Assembly (NCBI GenBank): GCA_002897695.1
Contig: BDTG01000033.1
Location: 60,304-124,303 of the forward strand
DNA length: 64,000 nt
Source of the DNA: a bacterium BMS3Abin14
GTDB lineage: Bacteria; BMS3Abin14
Reading direction: 5' to 3'
The notes below the pieces were generated by a model. That model was not told the DNA's origin, ran no database searches, and saw only the letters and a list, made by a program, of their open reading frames with translations. A program made the translations under genes and the position numbers. Below are positions 34,740 through 43,317 of the stretch, piece by piece; within the stretch, counting starts at the first letter, position 1; every line of letters begins with the position of its first letter.

Positions 34740-37171
34740 GACATTACCTCCTTTCGTGCACCGTCCCCCAACCGACCCAGATGAAGCAGAAGGGGAACTG
34801 TAAGGGCATAGAAAAAAGAACCAAGGCCAAACGCTGCAAAATACCCGAAGTTCATGGCCACAATAAGCGATCCGATTGAACCCAGAACCGAGGTAGCCCC
34901 ATTTATGGCCCACGCCCACGGAATCATGCCGGGGGCATTCCTGGAAAGTTCGGACAACCCGAGGGGCATGAACCAGCCCATCAGGAAAGCCGATGGAGCC
35001 AGAAGCAGAACAACCAGGCAGACCCGCAACAACAAACCGGCATCCATGGCAGGGCTGAGAAACCCTGTCAACTTCCACGTCAGCATTAACAGCAAGATCA
35101 ATGCCATCGGGAGGAGAACGTTGGGGTGTATTGTGTTTTCCCCTGAACGACCCGCGTAAAAGCTCCCAAGGCTGGATGAAAAAAGGACGACGAAAAGGAC
35201 CACAGTCAGGGAATAGGTGGGATTCCCCAGAAAAAGGGCAAGCCGGTGCATCATGGTCAACTCGATGACCATGTAACCCAGACCGATACCGCCAAAGAAC
35301 AGGGCGATCCTGGCCACAGGGCCCTTTTCTCCCTTCCGCGCCAGGGCATTACCCCCCATGGCAGGGAGGGCGAGGATGAGGATAATGAGGATGGAGAAGA
35401 CAAAAAACAGGGTGCGCAGCACTATTACATGCCGCTCCCCGGCCTCTTGTGGGTGGAAAAAAAGGTTAAAAAATCGCCATTTAGGGACGTTATTGTAAAA
35501 AAACGGCCGATCGTCGGAAGGCGGCGAAATGTCGAAACGCCCCTTTGAGATCTCCAGGCCCCTGATAACTCGAGTGAACCTGTTGCCCGATTTCAGGCCG
35601 GGCATGGCCTCGATTATAAATGAGCGATCTTCGGCAATTTTCTTTAGCCTCTCAAGGTCCGCCCCGGTAAATCCGCCCTTTGCAACCAGGACGTTGGCCA
35701 TGCCCCTTTCCCTGAGAACAGCGATGCCGGCGGAGGGGTCAACGGCGCCCTCATCCAGTAGAAGGTCTCTGGCCAGGGAGACCAGACGCAGCGCGCGAAG
35801 ACCGAAGACCGTCCTGGAAAAGGACAGAATTCCGTCATCGGAGAGATGATCCCAGTACTCCCTGAACGCCTCCCTGGTATAAAGAAAGTTGGCGCTCAGG
35901 CTGAAGGCCCCGGCGGAAGGGGCGATTTCACCAAAAACGGAGGAGGCCTGAATGACATCGTATCGCTTTTTTGACCTGGCGAGTTGGTACCTGCCCTCCC
36001 CGACGACAAGCTTCACCCCCGGCAGGGAATAGGGCTTACCGGAAAACCGGGGAAATCCATCCTCCACCGCCTCGACAATAAGGGGGTTGAGCTCAACTGC
36101 CGTAACCTCCCGGGCCCGGTTTCCGAGGGCCGCCAGGATATCCCTCCCCCCCCCCGGCCCGATTATCATGGCATCGGCTCCGGGCCGCAGAAGGTAGGGC
36201 AGTGATATGATATGGTAAGGGGCCCATGCAGGTGAGGCGCTCCGGTCCCGGTTCTCGATAATGGGTGTATATCCCGCGTCGTCGATTAGCATGCCCATGT
36301 TCCCGGGAAACGGCCCTGGAAAACGGCGGCTGATCCCCCATGCCTGTTCGGCCTCCCAACGGCTCAGTGGGTAAACCACAACCCTCGAAAGAGCATTCCA
36401 CCGGTAATATTGGATGTCCGGTTCATACTGCCCCCTGGCGATCTGGAGCCGTACCAGCCGATCTGTGGGCCCGTTTATCACGGCCACTGTAAAAACAGCC
36501 AGAGCGATCATGAGGATAATCGGTCGTCGGAAACCCTTTGAAAGCAGGGCGGCCCCCAGCGCGAAGAGACCGCCGGAAACGGCCAGAAGTGAGGGGGCTC
36601 CCAGTAATTCAAGACCCGGCACGAAGATCAGGCAGCCAATGGCTGCCCCGGCCAGGTCCGCCCCGTAAAGACGTCCCATTGCGTTTTCGGAAGACCGGAA
36701 AAACAGGCCGGCCAGGGCAATCCCCGCCATGGTAAAGGGGATAAGGATGGAAATATACAGAACCGCCAGAGACAGCAGGACGGCCGCGTCGGGGCTGGGC
36801 GGGCCGTTTCTAAACGGCTGATAAAACGGCTGGTGGAAAAAGCTCAGCAGCGGGAAAAGAACGGACGGTTTGATCCTCGCAAGCCCCAGAAGCATGAACG
36901 GCACCATTGCCCCACCCGCAGCGAGAAAAAGCAGTGGGGCCAACCCGGCAGGAAACCCATCTTCAGGCACCAGCGAGGGCCTCAGGTGAACCAGCGTCCC
37001 CCCGAGTGCGAATCCGAACAGGGCCACCGCCACGGATAGCGAGGCGAAATGGTACCACATCAGGACCGAGAATATCCGGGTCAGGGTGAGTTCCAGAAGG
37101 ATCACCCCCAGACCGGTGAGGAAGACCGCGGCCGCAAGGTTCCTGGATCGGATCACGGCCTCCACCCCCAC
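34736..37171 (-). CDS. membrane-embedded spermidine-synthase-like protein
   Basis: 811 residues. An N-terminal membrane block of about seven helices (from FLTGLGVILLELTLTRIFSV), a central Rossmann domain of the spermidine synthase/methyltransferase fold with AMIIGPGGGRDILAALG (SAM-type glycine loop) and AVELNPLIVEAVEDG, and a C-terminal block of about seven more helices. The family is known as fused membrane/spermidine synthase-like; the true substrate is unknown and polyamine synthesis is not implied. It overlaps the upstream beta-helix/PQQ gene by 19 bases and the 20-residue peptide gene by four, suggesting the peptide is linked to it. Confidence 0.82.
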   Translation of the reverse strand: MGVEAVIRSRNLAAAVFLTGLGVILLELTLTRIFSVLMWYHFASLSVAVALFGFALGGTLVHLRPSLVPEDGFPAGLAPLLFLAAGGAMVPFMLLGLARIKPSVLFPLLSFFHQPFYQPFRNGPPSPDAAVLLSLAVLYISILIPFTMAGIALAGLFFRSSENAMGRLYGADLAGAAIGCLIFVPGLELLGAPSLLAVSGGLFALGAALLSKGFRRPIILMIALAVFTVAVINGPTDRLVRLQIARGQYEPDIQYYRWNALSRVVVYPLSRWEAEQAWGISRRFPGPFPGNMGMLIDDAGYTPIIENRDRSASPAWAPYHIISLPYLLRPGADAMIIGPGGGRDILAALGNRAREVTAVELNPLIVEAVEDGFPRFSGKPYSLPGVKLVVGEGRYQLARSKKRYDVIQASSVFGEIAPSAGAFSLSANFLYTREAFREYWDHLSDDGILSFSRTVFGLRALRLVSLARDLLLDEGAVDPSAGIAVLRERGMANVLVAKGGFTGADLERLKKIAEDRSFIIEAMPGLKSGNRFTRVIRGLEISKGRFDISPPSDDRPFFYNNVPKWRFFNLFFHPQEAGERHVIVLRTLFFVFSILIILILALPAMGGNALARKGEKGPVARIALFFGGIGLGYMVIELTMMHRLALFLGNPTYSLTVVLFVVLFSSSLGSFYAGRSGENTIHPNVLLPMALILLLMLTWKLTGFLSPAMDAGLLLRVCLVVLLLAPSAFLMGWFMPLGLSELSRNAPGMIPWAWAINGATSVLGSIGSLIVAMNFGYFAAFGLGSFFYALTVPLLLHLGRLGDGARKEVMS

Positions 37172-39024
37172 GTTTTTTCACTGACATTCCAGTCCAGCGC
37201 CCGGACCACACCATCCCTTGCGGCCCACACCATTCGCCGGGTGGTGCCTCCCGTAATCAGCGGCGGCGAATGAACAGCGCCGGCAGCCCTCAGGGTCGCC
37301 ATCAGTGCCCCGTCGACCGGATCGATGGCGATGAGCCGACCGTCCTCTGTTCCCGCCCACAACACCTCTTTACCGCCGAGGGCGTGCACCGCCGACCCAA
37401 CCGCGGTTCGCCATATCAGAGCGCCGTTCCCATCGAAAAGAGAGATCGCTCCGGAACCGTCGCCCACGGCCAACAGATCAGCAGTCCGTAAAACCGGGGA
37501 GGCGTAGGTTCCCACGCCCGGGAGCTTCCTGCGCCATACGATTCGGCCGCCACGAACCCTGACGAGCAGCCCGTCCCTCGTCACCACCGCAAGATTCCCT
37601 TCCCCGAATACAGCGGGGGTGGTACGGATCGGGCTTCCCATTTCCACTCGCCCGATTACCTTTCCATTCGTACCGATTTCATAGAGGCCGCCCCCGTCGG
37701 TCCCAACCCACAGTTCGCGACCGTCAAAGGCCGGCCGGGCCCTGATGGCCCCATCAAGGGAGATTTTCCAGCGCCACCGCAGCCGGCCTGGATCCAGGGC
37801 TCCAAACTCCCCGTTCCACAGCCCAAAGACAACATCACCGCCCAGGACGAGGGGTGACGCCTGCCGGTGATCGTCGGCCATTCCGGCATCCCAGCCGATG
37901 GAGCCCATGACGGAGCCCTTTGTATCCACCGAATAGATGCGATGGTCCCAGGCAGGAAAGATGAGCATCCCGCTCACAGCCGCCGGGGCGGCATCAATCA
38001 CGTCCCCGATACTCGTGCTTGCCAGCACTTCCCCGGTGTCGACGGCAAGCTGGAGCAGTCCCCCCCCCCACGTTGCCACAGCGATCCTCCGGCCATCTGA
38101 GACCCCCACAGGGGCGGCATCCACGAAAGAACCCACATCCCTCTCCCAGATGGGTTTGACGCGCATTTTAAGGACACGGGGCCCGAACCAGGAGGACGAA
38201 TGTATCTGTTTTTGCGCCGGCGGAGCGCTCTGGTCCCTGCCTAAGATGATCAGCGGACGACCATCGTCCCTTACGTTACCGTCAAGGACGGGGGGAAAAC
38301 CACTGAAGAAATCCCCGAAACGCAGGTCGGAGACCTCGTTTTTCGAAAAGAGATTATTGCCGATATATGTGCCTTTCGCCTTCTCGAAGATGAAAATTCC
38401 GTGCCGGTTGGCTCTGAGCTCGTTCCCGGTTATGAAGAGCCTTGAATCACGAAAGTTGATGCCCTTTCCCAGATTCCCCTCGAACCGGTTGTGAAGTATG
38501 AAGAATCGACAGTTCCCGAATCTGGTCGCGTCCAGATTATTTCGCAGGATGGAATTGGCCAGAACCCCCGAACTGAAGTGGGCGTGAAAACCGTATCTGG
38601 AATACTGCAGAACGCAGTATTCCATGACCACCCCCTCGGCACGGTCCACCCTGAGTTCAAGCCAGTCCCCCGGCTGCGGCTCATCCCCTGCGCTGGTGAA
38701 GATGATGGGGGCCTTGGAAGTGCCTCGGGCTACAAGGCCCCCCTCCACCACGAGGCGGGAATCCAGGACGCCGTCACCGTCGGCATCGACGGGATCGAAG
38801 AGAATTCGTGTGCCTGGACGGATGGTGAGAACGGCGCCGGGCATCACCCGGGTTTCCCCCGAGATGGTCACCGTCCCCGACCAGACAGTGTCGGTGTAGA
38901 TCTTCACCGACAGGAAAGGCCCCGGCAGCGCCAACGCTGTTTCTGCGCTCCCCCCCAGGGCCCACCCGGCGATCAGCAGGAGGACCAGCGCCATTTTCCA
39001 GGGTGGAGCAGGGTTCTTAATCAC
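37153..39024 (-). CDS. beta-helix and PQQ-type beta-propeller fusion protein
   Basis: 623 residues, exported (signal to about residue 33). Residues about 40-280 form a NosD-like beta-helix paralogous to 29202-30083 (PGTRILFDPVDADGDGVLDS, RGTSKAPIIFTSAGDEPQPG). Residues about 290-615 form a PQQ/quinoprotein-like propeller with repeated blades such as VAVGDGSGAISLFDGNGALI and WAGTEDGRLIAIDPVDGALM. PQQ binding cannot be claimed; such blades also act as scaffolds. Overlaps neighbours by 4 and 19 bases. Confidence 0.8.
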   Translation of the reverse strand: MIKNPAPPWKMALVLLLIAGWALGGSAETALALPGPFLSVKIYTDTVWSGTVTISGETRVMPGAVLTIRPGTRILFDPVDADGDGVLDSRLVVEGGLVARGTSKAPIIFTSAGDEPQPGDWLELRVDRAEGVVMEYCVLQYSRYGFHAHFSSGVLANSILRNNLDATRFGNCRFFILHNRFEGNLGKGINFRDSRLFITGNELRANRHGIFIFEKAKGTYIGNNLFSKNEVSDLRFGDFFSGFPPVLDGNVRDDGRPLIILGRDQSAPPAQKQIHSSSWFGPRVLKMRVKPIWERDVGSFVDAAPVGVSDGRRIAVATWGGGLLQLAVDTGEVLASTSIGDVIDAAPAAVSGMLIFPAWDHRIYSVDTKGSVMGSIGWDAGMADDHRQASPLVLGGDVVFGLWNGEFGALDPGRLRWRWKISLDGAIRARPAFDGRELWVGTDGGGLYEIGTNGKVIGRVEMGSPIRTTPAVFGEGNLAVVTRDGLLVRVRGGRIVWRRKLPGVGTYASPVLRTADLLAVGDGSGAISLFDGNGALIWRTAVGSAVHALGGKEVLWAGTEDGRLIAIDPVDGALMATLRAAGAVHSPPLITGGTTRRMVWAARDGVVRALDWNVSEKTWGWRP

Positions 39025-40085
39025 CAGACCTCCCTGACCGGGATGTCCATTCCTGTTAGATGATCACCCCAATTTATCCGAACGGAGTGATCCGCGGAGC
39101 CGGGATAATACCCCATGAGTTCCCCGGTCTCGGGGGGGGCTCCAAGTTTTGACCGACCCGCCAGATAGAAGGTCCCCGGCTTTGACACCTCCAGGCGATA
39201 CCGTCCTTTTTCGTCGGATGGAGACGAGATAAATCCCGGCCGCCCGATCATCTCACTCCTGGCATAAAGACATGCCCGAACACCCGGCGCCGGTTCACCG
39301 GCCTCGTTGGTGACGACCCCCTCGAGGATGATGGACTCACCGGGCGAAAGGGAACCTTCCCCGCGAGGCCTGTTGACTATAGCCAGTTCGAGATTCACCA
39401 CCATTCCCTCTCCCTGGCGGAGGGTAACAGGGTTGTGGGCGTAATAGGCCGTCTGGTCCCCCTTCAGCAACGGTCCCAGATACCCCCATCCCGTCCTCCG
39501 CCTTTTCTGGGCCATGAGGAAATAGGTGCCCGGCGTAATATTCAGCGAGTAACGGCCCTGTGCGTCCGCCGGAGCGCTCAGACCGTACGGGGGACCGTGA
39601 AAGCCTCCCACAGGATCAAGATAGACCGCCACGACGGCCCCTTCTACGGGAACGCCGCCCTTGAACACGCGGCCCTGGATACCTGTCCCGTCACGGATGC
39701 CGGGCGGGGAGGTGGCAGGCGTGAAAAGGAGGAAAAGAGTATCCGCTATTTCACCGAAGAGATTCAGGGGATTGTCCCCCCAATAGGCCCATAGCTTCCC
39801 ACCGGACTGCGAATCGCTGCCCGTGCCGGTGAGATAATACACCCCTGGCCCGAGGGCCATTTCAAAGGACCCATCCCCACGGACCCGAGCTGTTATGGCT
39901 TCCCCGAGGGGTGTGTCCTTTGCCGCCCTCACAATCCCGCTCGACAGGGGATGCCCGTCGAACCGGGCCGCTCCCGTCAGGGTGTAGATTTCACCCTGAC
40001 GACGTTCTCCAGGGCCGGCGCATCCGGAGAGGAAAAATACCAGGATGAGGAGGAAAAAAGCTGTGCGCCCATAAAATATTTTCAA
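39021..40085 (-). CDS. CarbReg repeat lipoprotein 5
   Basis: 354 residues, lipoprotein signal (VFFLSGCAGP). Three CarbReg units, one with APADAQGRYSLNITPGTYFL then GPLLKGDQTAYYAHNPVTLR, and a C-terminal RSKLGAPPETGELMGYYPGS ending in IPVREVW. The start is TTG with GGGGAG ten bases upstream. It is the first gene after the terminator at 40120-40156, so it heads the long array down to 26.1 kb, although no clear promoter was found in the 35-base gap. Confidence 0.8.
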   Translation of the reverse strand: MKIFYGRTAFFLLILVFFLSGCAGPGERRQGEIYTLTGAARFDGHPLSSGIVRAAKDTPLGEAITARVRGDGSFEMALGPGVYYLTGTGSDSQSGGKLWAYWGDNPLNLFGEIADTLFLLFTPATSPPGIRDGTGIQGRVFKGGVPVEGAVVAVYLDPVGGFHGPPYGLSAPADAQGRYSLNITPGTYFLMAQKRRRTGWGYLGPLLKGDQTAYYAHNPVTLRQGEGMVVNLELAIVNRPRGEGSLSPGESIILEGVVTNEAGEPAPGVRACLYARSEMIGRPGFISSPSDEKGRYRLEVSKPGTFYLAGRSKLGAPPETGELMGYYPGSADHSVRINWGDHLTGMDIPVREVW

Positions 40086-40119
40086 CCGAGCTTGTCTCCC
40101 CGATCTTATCTTCAGACGT

Positions 40120-40156
40120 AAAAAGGGCTGCTATCGATAGCCTCGACAACAGCCCT
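40120..40156 (-). terminator. intrinsic terminator after the FG-GAP gene
   Basis: Minus strand: AGGGCTG, a loop containing the palindrome CTATCGATAG, then CAGCCCT followed by TTTT. It lies about 50 bases beyond the stop of the FG-GAP/ASPIC gene. Confidence 0.7.
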
Positions 40157-40205
40157 GCAATTTTCATGTCCGCCGGCGGAAATTCACGGGATCTGAATAC
40201 CCCCC

Positions 40206-41669
40206 TCAGTTTCCCTCGACGATTGTTACGCTCTGTCCGTTCCTGTACACACCCGTCATTACAAGGCCGCTGGGAAACCGGACATTGACCTGATAGGTCC
40301 CGGGCCCGGGCAATCCGAAGTGCAGTTCCAGTGGCGGCTGAGAACAGAATCCGGAGAGCGTACTGACCTCCTGAAAGCCAACGATCCGCCCATCCCTGGT
40401 CACCGTTACCCTGGCGCCCACTGCATCTGCGTTGCTGACGGTTCCAACCAGTCGAACCTTAAGAAAGTTGGAGTCGTTCTGCTCGTTTCTGTAAAGACGG
40501 TTGCTTACGCCCCAGTTGACAACGTAAAGGTCCAGGTCACCGTCGCCGTCGATGTCGGCAAATGCGGTACCCTTGGTACGGACCGTCTCATTCTTCAATA
40601 TGGGGATCTCGTCGGCAACGTCCCTGAAGACACCGTTGCCGTCATTGAGATAAAGCTTGTTGGCCAGCTTGCAGTCCCCCTCGTACAGGTCCATGTCCCC
40701 ATCGTGATCCACGTCGCCGAAGGACGGGCCCTTGCCCCATCCATTGTCAGCAAGACCCGATGATTCAGATACATCGGTGAAGTGGCCTGTACCATCGTTG
40801 AGATACATCCTGTTGGGACCGACGTAGTTGGAAACGAACAGATCCAAATCACCGTCGTTGTCCACGTCGGCGAAAGCTGCGCCAAGACCCCAGTTGCCAT
40901 CGGCCACGCCGGCCTCGCGGGAGACATCGCGGAAGGTCCCGTCGCCATTATTGACATACAGACGATTTGGTTCCCCGGCCGGATACCGCCCGTTGACCAC
41001 GTAAAGGTCCTGGAAGCCGTCGCCGTTTACATCGGCAAAAACGCCGCTCCAGCTCCAGCTACGATCCCCTACACCGGCAGCCTTGGTTATATCGGTGAAG
41101 GTCCCGTCGCCGTTATTATGGTAGAGGATATTGCCCGCCCCGACCCCGTAGTTGGCCAGGTAGAGATCCAGATATCCGTCATTATCCACATCGGCGAAAG
41201 CGGCAGAATAAGTAAACTCCTTGGAACCGACTCCTGCCTGATCGGTTATATCCACAAACCGGCCGTGATCGTTCCTGAGAAGGCGGTTAGCCTCGATCTC
41301 GTACCGGCCGCCCTTGACTATGTACAGGTCCTCATCACCGTCGTTGTCGAAATCGCCGAAAACCGATCCCATGGACATCCCGGAATCATCGAGACGGTCC
41401 CCCGCTGTCCGGGAAATATCCACGAAGATCCCATTGCCGTCATTTCGGTAGAGCGCATTTTCCCCGCCCTTGTTGGATACGTAAAGATCGTAATCTCCGT
41501 CGTTGTCGATATCGGCGAAGGCTACACCTTTCCCGTGTCCACGATTTCCAACCCCGGCCATATCGGTAATGTCGGTAAAATCAAGCGCCGATACAGCGAG
41601 GGGAAGGAACAGAAGGATTGCGGCGGCAATCGCCGGAATAACAAAGGTTGAACGCTCTCCCCGTTTCAT
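40206..41669 (-). CDS. exported FG-GAP/VCBS protein with ASPIC/UnbV C-terminus
   Basis: 487 residues, signal peptide (LLFLPLAVSALD). Seven repeats carry Asp-rich calcium loops: FADIDNDGDYDLYVSN, FGDFDNDGDEDLYIV, FADVDNDGYLDLYLAN, FADVNGDGFQDLYVVN, FADVDNDGDLDLFVSN, FGDVDHDGDMDLY, FADIDGDGDLDLYVVN. The last 90 residues match the ASPIC/UnbV domain (GARVTVTRDG, LHFGLPGPG). This is an integrin-type propeller expected at the cell surface and to bind calcium. It has its own promoter and terminator. Confidence 0.88.
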   Translation of the reverse strand: MKRGERSTFVIPAIAAAILLFLPLAVSALDFTDITDMAGVGNRGHGKGVAFADIDNDGDYDLYVSNKGGENALYRNDGNGIFVDISRTAGDRLDDSGMSMGSVFGDFDNDGDEDLYIVKGGRYEIEANRLLRNDHGRFVDITDQAGVGSKEFTYSAAFADVDNDGYLDLYLANYGVGAGNILYHNNGDGTFTDITKAAGVGDRSWSWSGVFADVNGDGFQDLYVVNGRYPAGEPNRLYVNNGDGTFRDVSREAGVADGNWGLGAAFADVDNDGDLDLFVSNYVGPNRMYLNDGTGHFTDVSESSGLADNGWGKGPSFGDVDHDGDMDLYEGDCKLANKLYLNDGNGVFRDVADEIPILKNETVRTKGTAFADIDGDGDLDLYVVNWGVSNRLYRNEQNDSNFLKVRLVGTVSNADAVGARVTVTRDGRIVGFQEVSTLSGFCSQPPLELHFGLPGPGTYQVNVRFPSGLVMTGVYRNGQSVTIVEGN

Positions 41670-41747
41670 GGCACCCTCCCTATACAGATTCTGCGGTTAA
41701 CTTGCATCTGTCTTTAAGTCTTGAAAAGCCCATCAACCCTCGGATAA

Positions 41748-41776
41748 AATCTACCACACAAGTCCCACGGGGTCAA
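41748..41776 (-). promoter_or_regulatory. possible sigma-70 promoter of the FG-GAP gene
   Basis: Minus strand: TTGACC, 17 bases, TAGATT, about 75 bases upstream of the FG-GAP/ASPIC start. The spacing is ideal and the -35 box has five of six consensus bases; the -10 box has four of six. Confidence 0.45.
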
Positions 41777-41899
41777 AAACCACACCCTTCGGGCCAGCTT
41801 GCCCTTAAAAAAGCCGTTCGATTCTGACAGGTATCTGTCAAAAACAGGCATCCCTGGCAGAAAATCAAACATGATGGCTTCTTGCCCAATCATCAATCA

Positions 41900-42850
41900 T
41901 TAAACGAACATCCGGTAGATCTCTCCTGCGGCGACGGCGCCGAAGATACAGAGGCCAAGGTAGATCATGAACACGCGGCGGTGAAAGATCTTCCATATTA
42001 CCACCAGCGCGGGGATGCTTGTAACCGGACCCGCCACCAGGAAGGTCACAGCTGCCCCCTTGTCCATCCCGAGATCCAGAAGGCCCCTCAGAATCGGCAC
42101 CACCGGAATCTGGTGTGCAGGCAGCGGCACCCCGAAAAACGCGGCCATAACCAGCGAAGAGAAATCGGATCGGCCGGCGAGAACGCGGACAAACTCCATG
42201 GGGAGGAACATCTCCAGCAACACCTCGAGGGCAATGGCCATCAGAAGAAATTTCCCTATAAAAAGGGACGTATCCTTTGCCCTGTCCAGGAAGAACAGCA
42301 CCTTGTTCTCCCTCTGCTTAACCACCATTGTAGGAACAGTGATGTCGTTGGCACAGGCGATGTCAAACGCCGACGATTCACCATCCTCGCCGCTTTGTAC
42401 CGGGGTCAGTCGAACGATATCCCTCAGAAAGTTGGTACGCTTTTCCAGCAGAAAGGTTACGGACCCGACCAGCGTTCCCATCCCTATGGCGCTGGCGAGT
42501 TTGGCCCATGCGAGGGACGGCCCCAGACCCGCCCAGGTAATGGAGAAGGCATCCGGGCTCATGAGAGGCGAGGTTGCCAGGAGAGCGAGCAGCGGCGCCA
42601 CCGGAACCCCGGAGACAGCCAGGGGAATGACAACCGGCAGCACTCCGCATGCACAAAGGGGGCTGAAAACTCCCAGAAAGACGGCCAGAGGGATGGTCGC
42701 TCTCCCGGAATCCTTCATGTACGCCCTGAGCCTCAGGTCCCAACGATATGTCTTTATCAGGGCGGCGGCTGCCACACCGACAATGAATGCCGGAAGCATC
42801 CGCAGCAGTTCATGGGCAAAGAGGGAAAACGCCTCGGGGATATAATGCAA
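41900..42850 (-). CDS. YraQ/DUF318-family permease (ArsP-like)
   Basis: 316 residues, about eight helices, permease family PF03773. The signature FSPLCACGVLPVVIPLAVSG contains the Cys pair typical of the family, which includes ArsP exporters of organoarsenicals; many members have unknown substrates. A central soluble loop (about 150-200) has no recognised domain. It follows the FmdE gene with an eight-base gap. Confidence 0.83.
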   Translation of the reverse strand: MHYIPEAFSLFAHELLRMLPAFIVGVAAAALIKTYRWDLRLRAYMKDSGRATIPLAVFLGVFSPLCACGVLPVVIPLAVSGVPVAPLLALLATSPLMSPDAFSITWAGLGPSLAWAKLASAIGMGTLVGSVTFLLEKRTNFLRDIVRLTPVQSGEDGESSAFDIACANDITVPTMVVKQRENKVLFFLDRAKDTSLFIGKFLLMAIALEVLLEMFLPMEFVRVLAGRSDFSSLVMAAFFGVPLPAHQIPVVPILRGLLDLGMDKGAAVTFLVAGPVTSIPALVVIWKIFHRRVFMIYLGLCIFGAVAAGEIYRMFV

Positions 42851-42858
42851 TGGCTAAA

Positions 42859-43317
42859 TTACCCTTCAGGAAAACGGGAAAGATGCCCCATGCCGCTGAT
42901 AGTCTCAACGGCAAACAGGTTCCGGATGTCGCCGCCCATGATCCGTTCTCCCAGCGGGGTCTGAAGGACCTTTCCCCCCGCGGAACGGGCACCGGCCAGG
43001 ATTTCCTCCAAAGGGGTGACAAGAACGGCGGAACCGTTTCCCTCGCGGGTCAGCGTAAGGGAAAAATCGGTCCCGCGAAGCAGCACCAGGTTCCCGTTTC
43101 CAAACGTGCAGCCGGTAAAAGCCTGAACCCCGTCGATTGCACAGCCGTATCCCCGGAAAAATCCAAAGGGGAGGGTCCTCTCGCCGCCAAGTGAATCCAG
43201 GGCGTCCGCTGCAATTTTTCCCAGCCGCGCGGCTACCAGCACCATGGAACAGATATGCCCATGGAACCTCATAATGAGATCCAGGTCTTCTTCAGAAAGA
43301 GTAGTGATGGGGGCAGT
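42859..43317 (-). CDS. FmdE domain protein
   Basis: About 152 residues with the FmdE domain (PF02663). It shows MRFHGHICSMVLVAARLGKI, then GYGCAIDGVQAFTGCTFGNG with the conserved Cys residues that bind zinc or another metal. The domain is named from formylmethanofuran dehydrogenase subunit E but occurs widely in bacteria without methanogenesis. The C-terminal region is short and has no rubredoxin-like zinc ribbon. The ATG used lies within the end of the AAA-like gene (26-base overlap); one 18 bases earlier is also possible. Confidence 0.8.
   Translation of the reverse strand, partial: TAPITTLSEEDLDLIMRFHGHICSMVLVAARLGKIAADALDSLGGERTLPFGFFRGYGCAIDGVQAFTGCTFGNGNLVLLRGTDFSLTLTREGNGSAVLVTPLEEILAGARSAGGKVLQTPLGERIMGGDIRNLFAVETISGMGHLSRFPEG

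Noticed and set aside
40782-41651. Plus-strand open frame of 289 codons with a VxVxVHVGE repeat look
   Set aside because: It mirrors the Asp-rich FG-GAP repeats on the minus strand; the repeat is a reflection of those.
41714-41896. 60-codon frame between the permease and FG-GAP genes
   Set aside because: No ribosome site, no motif, and it runs across the likely -35/-10 region of the FG-GAP gene.
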